DNA from: Actinomadura macra NBRC 14102
GTDB taxonomy: Bacteria; Actinomycetota; Actinomycetes; Streptosporangiales; Streptosporangiaceae
DNA: 64,000 nt
Reading direction: 5' to 3'
Assembly: GCF_001552215.1 (NCBI RefSeq)
Contig: NZ_BCQT01000014.1
Location: 161,486-225,485 of the forward strand
The notes under the pieces were generated by a model, which was not told the DNA's origin, did not search any database, and worked only from the letters and a program-made list of their open reading frames with translations. A program made the translations under genes and the position numbers. Below, in pieces: positions 16,493 through 24,006 of this stretch (the stretch's first letter is position 1; each line of letters begins with the position of its first letter).

Positions 16493-19005
16493 AGAAGCGT
16501 CCTCGGACGGACGGCGTTGGCGGCGTCGATGAGCAGCCGGCACTCGTCGCGGTCGCGGGTGAGCCGCGCCAGTTCCCGGTAGGTCCTCTCCAGCAGGCCG
16601 CGCAGCGGCGTCTCGGCGAGCTGGGCACCGAGCAGCGCGCCGCCGCGGGTCCCGCCGCCCGCGCCGGGCCCGTCGACGAGCCAGTCCAAGGCGGCCTCCA
16701 GCACCTCGGCGGCGAGCCGGTCGCGGCGCTCGCCGTCCAGGCTGAGGCCGGTGAGCCGGTCGCCCGCGGCGACCAGGTCGGCCGCGGTGAGGTCGGCGGC
16801 GGGCCGGCCGCGCACCGCCGTGGCGACCGCCGCGAGCTGCGCCGGCACGTACCGGATGGAGATCTCCGGGACCGAGTCGAGCGCGGCCACGGCGCCCGCG
16901 TGGTCGCCGGCCGACAGGTGCATGCGCGCGAGCCCGAACGCCGCGCTGATGTAGTTCTGGTCGGTGCGCCAGACCAGCTCGTACAGCCGGACGGCCTCCG
17001 CAGGCGCAGTCTGCTCACGGCAATAGGCCAGCGCGAGCTTCGGCGCGGCCTCGCCGGGCAACTGCTGATAGAGCCAGTCGAAGCGGGGCGCGGCCTCGGC
17101 GACGCGACCCTCGGCGAGGATCGCGACGGCGCGGCCCCACTCGATCCGCCAGTCGTCGGGACGCTCCAGGGCGAGCCCGTCCAGCAGGGCCCCCGCATCC
17201 TCGAACGCGCCCAGCTCGACCTTCACGCGGGCGAGCGCCAGCCGGACCTCGTGCGTCTGCTCCGCCGCACCCGCGATGGCGGCGGCGAGCTGTTCGGGTT
17301 CCAGCGCGGTCAGCCCCGCCAGGAACCCGGCGGCCGGGTCCTCCCGGTCGGCCAGCGGAACGGGCAGCGCGGCGGCGGCCGCCGCCGGCGGGACGGGCGG
17401 GAGCGCCGCCGTGCCGTCGCCCGGCCCGCCCGGGTCGCCCGCCGCGCCGGCGGCACCGGCCGCGAACCGCTCGGGCCCGAACAGCGCGGACGGCGCGGGC
17501 CGGGGGGCGCCGTCCTCGGTGGCCAGCACCTCCCGCAGCACGCCGGTGAGCTGCTCGGCCATCTCCGCCGCGTCCTGGAACCGCTGCGCCGGGTCCTTGT
17601 GCGTGGCGCGGCGCAGGAACCGGTCGAACGACTCGAACCGCTGGAGCAGCGGCACCTCCGCGCGCGGCGGGATGCTGTCGGCGTACGCCCGGGTGTAGCC
17701 CTTGAACGGGAAGCTCAGCACGGCCAGCGCACGGCCGACCGTGTACAGGTCCGAGGTGATGGACGGTCCCACGTCGGCGATCTCGGGGGCCTGGTAGCCG
17801 ATCGTCCCGTAGATGGCGCCGTCCTGGTCCTCCAGCCGCCGGACGCCACCGAGGTCGATGAGCCGCAGCTGTTCTTCGGACTGGATGATGTTGTCGGGCT
17901 TGAAGTCGCAGTAGACGAGGCCTTGCGCGTGCAGGTAGTCGAAGGCGCGCAGCACCTCCAGCGCGTACGCGATGGCCTGCGCCACCGGCAGCGACTCCTC
18001 GCCGAACTCGCGGCGCCGCTGGAGCAGGATGTCCTTGAGCGACTGCCCGCCCACGTACTCCATGACGATGTAGCCGTCGCCGTCGTGCTCGACGAAGTTG
18101 TAGATCTTGACGATGTTGGGGTGCTCGACCTCGGCGAGGAAGGCGCGCTCGGCCTTGGCCGCCTCGATCGCGTCGGCGTCGCCGCTGTCGAGCAGGCCCT
18201 TGAGCACCACCCACCGGTCGCTGACGTTCCTGTCCTTGGCGAGATAGATCCAGCCGAGCCCGCCGTGGGCGAGACAACCCAGAACGCCGTACTGGCCGCC
18301 GACCAGGTCGCCGGGGCCGAGCTTGGGCGTGAAGGAGAACGCGGCGCGGCATTTCGGGCAGTAGCCCTCAGTGCGGCCCGGTCTGTCTCCGCGACTGCGG
18401 CCGACGGGTTCGCCGCAGCTGCTGCAATAGCGCTTGTTCTCGGCGACCTGCGGGTTGCTCATCACCGCCGTGGACGGATCCCGGTACGGGACGCGCGGCA
18501 CCTCGACGAGCCCGGCGCCGAGCATTCCGCGACGACCCGACGAGCGTGACGAGCCGGTGCGGGTGCTGCCCGTCCGGCCGGTGCCGCGCGTGGACCCGCT
18601 GCCCGACGTGCCGCCCGACGTGCCGCCGGACGTGCCGCCCGAGGACGTGTGTGCCGAGGGCGGTGAGCCGCACACGTCGCAGTAGCCGTCCACGATCGTG
18701 CCGGAGCATCCCCCCTGGCGGCACCGGTTGTCCGGCACGGGGGGAAGCGGACCGGCCACCGGCGTCCTCGGCGCCGGAACACTCCCCGCCGGGACACTCG
18801 CCGGGCGGATCGCCGCGGGGGGAGAGCCGCAGACATCGCAGTAGCCGTCCACGATCGTCCCCGTGCAGCCGGGCTGGGTGCAGGTGTTCGGCGCGGGCGA
18901 GCCGGTGCGGGAGGGAGGGGGGCTCGACGTAGCGGACATGCCGCATACGACGCAGTAGCCGCCGTCAATGGTTCCGGTGCAGCCCGGTGCGGTGCACTGG
19001 TTCAA
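16489..19005 (-). CDS. pknG: PknG-like serine/threonine protein kinase with extra zinc-ribbon repeats
   Basis: An 838-residue soluble kinase. Three tandem CxxxxC-GTI-DGYC-x-x-C units (residues 4-21, 42-59, 95-112) and a Ser/Thr/Gly-rich linker precede a rubredoxin-like site (Cys194/197...Cys216/219), a kinase domain (about 239-500) and C-terminal TPR-type helices. PknG hallmarks are clear: Lys269 in VVLKGLL, YIVMEYVGGQSLK, catalytic Asp367 in VYCDFKPDN, and IDLGGV in place of the usual DFG. The start is a TTG at 19005 overlapping the upstream stop (TTGA), with GGGAG at a good distance. In mycobacteria PknG phosphorylates GarA and controls glutamate/2-oxoglutarate metabolism in response to GlnH/GlnX. 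The same circuit is inferred here, as all those partners lie downstream. Confidence 0.93.
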   Translation of the reverse strand: MNQCTAPGCTGTIDGGYCVVCGMSATSSPPPSRTGSPAPNTCTQPGCTGTIVDGYCDVCGSPPAAIRPASVPAGSVPAPRTPVAGPLPPVPDNRCRQGGCSGTIVDGYCDVCGSPPSAHTSSGGTSGGTSGGTSGSGSTRGTGRTGSTRTGSSRSSGRRGMLGAGLVEVPRVPYRDPSTAVMSNPQVAENKRYCSSCGEPVGRSRGDRPGRTEGYCPKCRAAFSFTPKLGPGDLVGGQYGVLGCLAHGGLGWIYLAKDRNVSDRWVVLKGLLDSGDADAIEAAKAERAFLAEVEHPNIVKIYNFVEHDGDGYIVMEYVGGQSLKDILLQRRREFGEESLPVAQAIAYALEVLRAFDYLHAQGLVYCDFKPDNIIQSEEQLRLIDLGGVRRLEDQDGAIYGTIGYQAPEIADVGPSITSDLYTVGRALAVLSFPFKGYTRAYADSIPPRAEVPLLQRFESFDRFLRRATHKDPAQRFQDAAEMAEQLTGVLREVLATEDGAPRPAPSALFGPERFAAGAAGAAGDPGGPGDGTAALPPVPPAAAAAALPVPLADREDPAAGFLAGLTALEPEQLAAAIAGAAEQTHEVRLALARVKVELGAFEDAGALLDGLALERPDDWRIEWGRAVAILAEGRVAEAAPRFDWLYQQLPGEAAPKLALAYCREQTAPAEAVRLYELVWRTDQNYISAAFGLARMHLSAGDHAGAVAALDSVPEISIRYVPAQLAAVATAVRGRPAADLTAADLVAAGDRLTGLSLDGERRDRLAAEVLEAALDWLVDGPGAGGGTRGGALLGAQLAETPLRGLLERTYRELARLTRDRDECRLLIDAANAVRPRTLL

Positions 19006-20222
19006 CGTTCCGCTCCCTTCGTCCGCGAGGTGATGGCCTGCTGATAGTCCGACAACGTCACGGTGGCCTTCCGGAGGTCGCACGGGGAGGACCACAGCAG
19101 CCCGCGCGCCCGTTCGTAGATCTCGGCCAGCTCGGGGTCCTCGGCGTGGCCGAGTCTGGCGGCCTTCACCCGGTACCCCTCCAACCGGCCGCGCAGTTCC
19201 TCGCGCCGGTCGAGCAATCCTTGGATCACGCCGGTGGCGTCCCGCGCGTCCCCGAGCGCGGTGTCCGCCGCACGTTCGAGGCCGGCGACTCGCTCGGCGA
19301 GGTCGTTCCACGCGCCGCCCCGTCCCAGCGCGGCGAGCCGGTCGCCGAGTGCGGCCGACAGGACGGGCAGGACGGGCAGGTCGGGCAGGACGGGTGAGGC
19401 GATCTTGGCGAGCACCTCGTCGCGGCGGGCGAGTGCCTCCGCCTCCGCCGCGCGCACCTGGTCGAGGAGACCCGCGATGCCGCGGATCCGGTCATCGAAC
19501 CCGGTGCGCAGCCGATCCGCCTCCTCCAGCCTGCGGCGGACGGCGGTGAGCGAGGCGTGCAGGCCGTCCAGCTGCCCGGTGTCGGCGTGCCCGTTCCGTG
19601 CCAGGGCCAGGGGGTCGGACCGGACGGTCGCGCCCACCGCCGCCAGCTCCGCGACCAGGCCGTCCAGCTCGGGGTCGGGGCCACCGAGCGACTCGCGCAG
19701 CGCCACCGCCGCCCGCCGCTCGGCCTCCACCTCCGCCAGCCGCGACAGCAGCGCCGACCAGACCGCGTCCAGGGCGGCGACCGCCTTCGCGACCTCCTCG
19801 TACTGCGGGGTCATCCGCTCGACAACGGCTTGAAGGGTCAGCTTCTCGCCGGACGTGGAGGACAACAGCGTCCGCCGCTCCAGCGGGACCTCCTCCGCGG
19901 GCAACTCGACCGAGGGTCCCGCGAGCAGCCACGTGAGCTGCGCCAGCTGGGTCTGGCCGGGCTTCGAGTGCCGCGCCCTGAACTCCTCCGCCGCGCCGAG
20001 CGCCCGTCCGTACAGGTCGAAGAGGGTCCACATCGCGGACATCCGGGACTGCACACCGGACTGGACGCGCAGCGTCTCGCCGTCCACCGCCGCCCCCTCC
20101 AGCAGCTGATACCCCTGATGGCCCTCCAACTCGAGCAGGGCGGAGCTGATGCGCTCCCTCTCGTCCCTCAGATGCGCCAGGGCCCGGTCGGCCTCGTCCC
20201 GGCTCATCGGTGGGCGCTTCAT
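19002..20222 (-). CDS. Coiled-coil protein, first gene of the PknG operon
   Basis: About 406 residues, mostly helical with strong heptad patterns (for example ERERISSALLELEG, RRRLEEADRLRTGFDDR) and no membrane segment or known motif. The final part (DLRKATVTLSDYQQAITSR) is conserved-looking. The stop overlaps the TTG start of pknG by four bases, so the two are made together. It may be a cytoplasmic scaffold or a kinase regulator; function unknown. The ATG at 20222 is a compromise: a TTG at 20231 and an ATG at 20207 are in frame, and none has a strong ribosome site. Confidence 0.75.
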   Translation of the reverse strand: MKRPPMSRDEADRALAHLRDERERISSALLELEGHQGYQLLEGAAVDGETLRVQSGVQSRMSAMWTLFDLYGRALGAAEEFRARHSKPGQTQLAQLTWLLAGPSVELPAEEVPLERRTLLSSTSGEKLTLQAVVERMTPQYEEVAKAVAALDAVWSALLSRLAEVEAERRAAVALRESLGGPDPELDGLVAELAAVGATVRSDPLALARNGHADTGQLDGLHASLTAVRRRLEEADRLRTGFDDRIRGIAGLLDQVRAAEAEALARRDEVLAKIASPVLPDLPVLPVLSAALGDRLAALGRGGAWNDLAERVAGLERAADTALGDARDATGVIQGLLDRREELRGRLEGYRVKAARLGHAEDPELAEIYERARGLLWSSPCDLRKATVTLSDYQQAITSRTKGAER

Positions 20223-20406
20223 CTCATTCAAGGCGAACCCACAATCGACCCAAGCCCGCCCCCCGATTCCCCCATGCGAAGCCCGCTTTGGGGATCAGTT
20301 TTCCCCATGCGCTGCCGCCATCTCAAGGCCGGGTCCCCCCGCCGCTCCCACGCCGCCCCGAGAGCGCTCCAGCGCTGCGTCACGCGACCCTTGTGAAGGC
20401 TCCACA

Positions 20407-20429
20407 ATGTCAGTGTTCGAACGTATGAT
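20407..20429 (+). promoter_or_regulatory. PafBC/RecA-NDp-type DNA-damage promoter
   Basis: The sequence holds TGTCAGTG (20408-20415), an 8-nt spacer, and TATGAT (20424-20429). This matches the actinobacterial RecA-independent damage promoter consensus TTGTCRGTG-N8-TAnnnT at all but the first base. The -10 ends six bases before the ATG at 20436, so the transcript should be leaderless. The spacer also forms an inverted repeat GTTCGA-N8-TCGAAC with the flank. Confidence 0.7.
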
Positions 20430-20435
20430 CGAACC

Positions 20436-20924
20436 ATGGCGAACGTTGCGACGCACCCCGAGACCGCGCTGTCCACCGCCGAGATCGCCGCCCTCGCGCT
20501 CTCCCTCGCGCATCTGGGCGCCGGCCCGCAGGCCACCACCGCGCGCCGCGCCCTGCGCGCCCTCCTGGACGACGCCGTGCAGGACGACGTGGTGACCACG
20601 ACCCTGGCCACCCTCACCGAACCCCTGGACGTCTCCACCTCCGACCGGGCCCGCGTCATCGCCGCGGCCATCACCGAGCACCGCGTCGTCCGGCTCTGCT
20701 ACGGCGACGCGGGCGCGAACGTCACGATCCGCGAGGTCGAGCCCGTCACCTGCCTGGTGCACCGCGACCACTGGTACCTCGTCGGCTGGTGCCGGATGCG
20801 CCGGGGCGTGCGTGCCTTCCGCTTCGACCGCGTCCTCGCCGTCGAGTCCACCGGTCTGCTCGCCCGCCCCCGCCGCGCCGACCGCTACCTGCCCTTCCAG
20901 CGCAGGAACAGGGCGGCAGCCTAA
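20436..20924 (+). CDS. WYL-domain protein without HTH domain
   Basis: A 162-residue protein made of a short helical N-terminus and a single WYL domain (about residues 75-155). The signature is seen in HWYLVGWCRMRRGVRAFRFDRV, where W-Y-L sits in the domain's second strand, and in VRLCYGD...REVEPV before it. WYL domains bind nucleic-acid ligands and usually sit behind an HTH, as in PafB/PafC. Here no HTH or second WCX domain is present, so the protein may act by partnering another regulator. It stands alone behind a promoter of the PafBC type, with the ATG at or next to the predicted transcription start. Confidence 0.85.
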   Translation: MANVATHPETALSTAEIAALALSLAHLGAGPQATTARRALRALLDDAVQDDVVTTTLATLTEPLDVSTSDRARVIAAAITEHRVVRLCYGDAGANVTIREVEPVTCLVHRDHWYLVGWCRMRRGVRAFRFDRVLAVESTGLLARPRRADRYLPFQRRNRAAA

Positions 20925-21067
20925 GGCCTGGTCCACAGCGTCCTTAACGGTCGCGCGAGCGCGATGGCTGACCGGTGAGGCGAAGCCGAAGGCAAGACCC
21001 ACCGGGAAGATCGCGAAGCGATGTCGCGTTCGCCCAGGCACCGTGGACCGGGACCGTGAAACTCTGC

Positions 21068-21814
21068 TTAGAGCAGGCCGGCGTACGCGCCGCCGTCAAC
21101 CGGGATGGCGCTGCCCGTCACGTGCCGCGCCTGCTCCGAGCAGAGGAAGGCCACGAACGCGCCGAAGTCGTCGGGATCCCCGACCTTGTGGGCGGGGATC
21201 TCCGCGGCGACCCGGTCCCAGTCACCGCCACGCAGCGTACGGAGCCGCTCGGTCGCGTGGAAGCCGGGCAGGAGGGAGTTGACGGTGACGCCGTCCTTGG
21301 CGACCTCCAACGCGAGCGTCTTGAGGAACCCGGTCGCCCCCGCGCGTGCCGTGTTGGACAGGATCAGCGTGGGGATCGGCTGCCGGACGCTGATCGAGGT
21401 GATCGCCACGACCCGTCCCCAACTCCGGCTCTGCATGGCCGGGACGGCCGCCTTGCACATGGCCACCACCGACAGCAGGTTGAGGTCGAGCGCGGGGGCG
21501 TAGGCGTCCAGGGGAGTGGAGGCGAACCCGCCGGGCGGGGGCCCGCCCGCATTGGTGACGAGGACGTCGACGCCGCCGAGGGCGTCTTCGGCCTCCCGCA
21601 CGAACGCCGTGGCGCCCTCGGGCGTGCTGACGTCGGCGATGATCGGCCGGGCGCCTTCGCCGAGCCTGCGGGCCGCGGCGCCGAGCCGTTCGCGGTCGCG
21701 CCCGCAGATCGCCACCTCGGCGCCCTCGGCCACCAGCGCACGCGCGGCGGCCAGCCCCAGCCCGCTGCTGGCCGCCGCGACCGCGGCCCGCCGCCCCCTC
21801 AGTCCCAGGTTCAC
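21068..21814 (-). CDS. Atypical short-chain dehydrogenase/reductase
   Basis: A 248-residue SDR fold with two departures from the norm. The glycine motif reads AAASSGLGLA instead of T-G-x-x-x-G-x-G, and the position of the catalytic Y-x-x-x-K reads LSNTARAG, with no Tyr or Lys. The rest is standard: NAGGPPPG (NAG motif), a conserved Ser in VAITSISV, and a C-terminal GSAIPVDGG. Such BKR-like SDRs are common in actinobacteria and their activity is unclear. Start is the GTG at 21814. There is no ribosome site, but TAGCCT lies seven bases upstream, which fits a leaderless message. Confidence 0.85.
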   Translation of the reverse strand: MNLGLRGRRAAVAAASSGLGLAAARALVAEGAEVAICGRDRERLGAAARRLGEGARPIIADVSTPEGATAFVREAEDALGGVDVLVTNAGGPPPGGFASTPLDAYAPALDLNLLSVVAMCKAAVPAMQSRSWGRVVAITSISVRQPIPTLILSNTARAGATGFLKTLALEVAKDGVTVNSLLPGFHATERLRTLRGGDWDRVAAEIPAHKVGDPDDFGAFVAFLCSEQARHVTGSAIPVDGGAYAGLL

Positions 21815-21893
21815 TCTTCGAAGGCTAACCTGCGCGTTCCGTGACGTCCCGGGCGGGCTCAAGGAAGGCGGTCCCGCCCCGGGCTGGAATCCG

Positions 21894-23033
21894 TTAGGCG
21901 CCCTTGAACTTGACCGTGCGCCGAACGGCGTCGCAGACGACGGACGTCACGTCGCGGGTCCGGGCATGGACGATGCGCTGGAGCCGGGCGCCGTTCCCGC
22001 GGTCGAGCAGGGCGTGCAGCAGGTGCCGGACGGTGGCGAGGTCCCCGGATCGTTCGAGCGCCGGCGACAGGTGGCCGAGCAGCGCGCCCACCACCGCGCG
22101 GGCCGGGGCGGTGCGGCGGGTCAGCGGGTGGACGAGGTCGCCGCGCAGCCCCGAACGGCTGGCCCGCCACGTCGCCAGGCGCAGCAGGTCGGTGCGGACG
22201 GGGTCGGGCGGCTCGTCCCGTCGCCAGGCATCGGCGGCGGTGCAGACCAGGGCCCGGATCAACGCGGCCATCAGTACGGTGTCGTCGGCGTCCAGGCACA
22301 CGTCGGCCACCCGGATCTCGACGGTCGGGTGGCGCCGCGACAGCCGCGCGTCGAAGTAGACCATGCCCTCGTCGATCAGCGCGCCGCTGCCGAGCATCGC
22401 CTCGACCGTCCTGCGGTACGTCCCGGCGGAGCCGAACAGCTCGGTCGGGCCGCTGGAGGGCCAACGCCCCCAGACCTGCTGGCGCCAGCTGTCATAGCCG
22501 GTGTCGGCCCCCTGCCAGTACGGCGAGTTCCCGCTGAGCGCGAGCAGCGGCGGCAGCCATGGCCGGATCCGGTCCAGGATGGCGACCCCCTCGTCCGGCG
22601 ACTCCACGCCGACGTGGACGTGGCAGCCGCAGGTGAGCTGTTCGGCGGTGGTGGGCCCGTAGGCGTCCGACATGCGGCGATAGCGGTGCGACGGGGTGAG
22701 CGAGGGCCGCACCGCGACCGGTGAGGTGGCGAGCGCCGCCACCGCCGCGCCGGCCCCGGCCGCGGCCCGCGCCGCCGCCAGCCGCGCGGACCTGACGTGC
22801 TCGGACAGCTCGTCCAGGGTGCGACAGACCGGTGTGACGATCTCCAACTGCTCGCGCTGCAACTCGATGCCGGGCGGCTCCGACCGCCGGCCGCCCGCGA
22901 GGGAGACCTCCTTGTGCCGCAGCGCGTACCGGACGACCGAGCCCGAGATGGCCTGGGGCGCGCCACTTGTCGGGTCGACGATGAGCAACTCCTCTTCCAC
23001 CCCGAAGGTACGTGTTGGTCCGCTATGTCTCAC
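21894..23033 (-). CDS. GCS2-type carboxylate-amine ligase (YbdK-like)
   Basis: A 379-residue ATP-grasp-like ligase of the glutamate-cysteine ligase 2 family. The family opening FGVEEELLIVD is at about residue 10, followed by ELQREQLEIVTPVC, CGCHVHVGVES (metal/ATP site) and HPTVEIRVADVC. Members form gamma-glutamyl-type amide bonds at the expense of ATP, but the actinobacterial YbdK-like group has no settled substrate. I take the GTG at 23033; a longer version with an ATG at 23111 is possible but adds Pro/Gly-rich sequence with no family resemblance. It may act in thiol or peptide metabolism; nothing nearby decides this. Confidence 0.85.
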   Translation of the reverse strand: MRHSGPTRTFGVEEELLIVDPTSGAPQAISGSVVRYALRHKEVSLAGGRRSEPPGIELQREQLEIVTPVCRTLDELSEHVRSARLAAARAAAGAGAAVAALATSPVAVRPSLTPSHRYRRMSDAYGPTTAEQLTCGCHVHVGVESPDEGVAILDRIRPWLPPLLALSGNSPYWQGADTGYDSWRQQVWGRWPSSGPTELFGSAGTYRRTVEAMLGSGALIDEGMVYFDARLSRRHPTVEIRVADVCLDADDTVLMAALIRALVCTAADAWRRDEPPDPVRTDLLRLATWRASRSGLRGDLVHPLTRRTAPARAVVGALLGHLSPALERSGDLATVRHLLHALLDRGNGARLQRIVHARTRDVTSVVCDAVRRTVKFKGA

Positions 23034-23199
23034 GCCTCTGGTTGTGCCCCCTGCGGCGGTGAAGTACGGCTCCGGGCGCCCTCCCGCGTGAGCCGTGCCC
23101 GGCGGCCGCATCCCACCGCTTGACCGGGCGCCTGCACGGAACGAGTCTGGAAGGTCATGCCCGGCGTGCCCTCCGCCGCGGAGCCGCCCCCGCACGCGG

Positions 23200-23979
23200 T
23201 CAGGACGCGAGCCAGCCGCTGACCAACGCGCCCGTCTCGCCCAGGGCATCGACGTAGAGCATGTGACCCGCGTCGATCTCCGAGATGATCAGTCCGGGAC
23301 CGAGCGCGGTTCGGCAGTCCACCACGAACTCGGGCCGCACCAGGTCGGCGCGCGCCGCGATGACCAGGTGCGTGGGAACGTGCGCGGGCGGCGGCTGGTG
23401 CGGGCGCGCCATCTCCGAGTACGCCGCCACGACCGCGGCGGCCTCGTACCGCCAGCGCAGGCGGCCGTCCCGGCACTGTGCCAGATGCTCGGACACCTCG
23501 TCGTCGAGCAGGTCGTCCGGCGCCTGCGGCCACCGCGCCGCCAGCGACGCCCGCGCCGCGGCCACGTCGGCGAAGGAGTCCACGTTCAGGTAGCCGCGCG
23601 CGTCCTTGCCCGCCCCCACGGGATCCAGGCCGATCGCGGGATCCAGCAGGACGAGCCTGCCCACCCTCCGCGGCGCCGTCCGCGCCAGGTGCAGGGCGAT
23701 CATCCCGCCGTAGGAGTGCCCGGCGAGATCGGCCCGCTCGATGCCCTCGGCGTCCATGAGCGCGAGGACGTCGGCCACGTGCCGCTCCACCGTCCACGGC
23801 GGCTCGTGGGGTGACCGGCCGTGCCCGCGCAGGTCCGGTGCCAGGACGAACCGGTCCGCCAGGTACCGCTCGGCCGTGCGCCGCCACCGCGCTCCGTGGC
23901 CGGTGACCCCATGCAGAGCGATCAGCGGCGGCCCCGAGGGATCGCCGTAGCGATGAACATGCAGCGCCGCGTCCGTCAT
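23200..23979 (-). CDS. Alpha/beta hydrolase
   Basis: A 259-residue alpha/beta hydrolase. It has the oxyanion motif HGVTG near residue 33, nucleophile elbow GHSYGG (Ser about residue 96), an acid in the late IAARADLV segment and His in DAGHMLYVD. No signal peptide, so cytosolic; likely an esterase, lactonase or haloperoxidase-like enzyme. The ATG at 23979 has no ribosome site; it follows a TACGCT -10 box by six bases, so the transcript is probably leaderless. The PucR gene ends 27 nt upstream on the same strand. Confidence 0.88.
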   Translation of the reverse strand: MTDAALHVHRYGDPSGPPLIALHGVTGHGARWRRTAERYLADRFVLAPDLRGHGRSPHEPPWTVERHVADVLALMDAEGIERADLAGHSYGGMIALHLARTAPRRVGRLVLLDPAIGLDPVGAGKDARGYLNVDSFADVAAARASLAARWPQAPDDLLDDEVSEHLAQCRDGRLRWRYEAAAVVAAYSEMARPHQPPPAHVPTHLVIAARADLVRPEFVVDCRTALGPGLIISEIDAGHMLYVDALGETGALVSGWLAS

Positions 23980-23985
23980 GGTGGA

Positions 23986-23991
23986 AGCGTA
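23986..23991 (-). promoter_or_regulatory. -10 box for a leaderless alpha/beta hydrolase transcript
   Basis: On the minus strand TACGCT lies six bases before the ATG at 23979 and no Shine-Dalgarno is present. This is the spacing typical of leaderless actinobacterial genes. Confidence 0.45.
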
Positions 23992-24006
23992 GGGGCTCGG
24001 CCCCAC

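Noticed and set aside
20408..20435. LexA SOS box at the WYL gene
   Set aside because: The actinobacterial LexA site is TCGAAC-N4-GTTCGA; here the half-sites are spaced and oriented differently.
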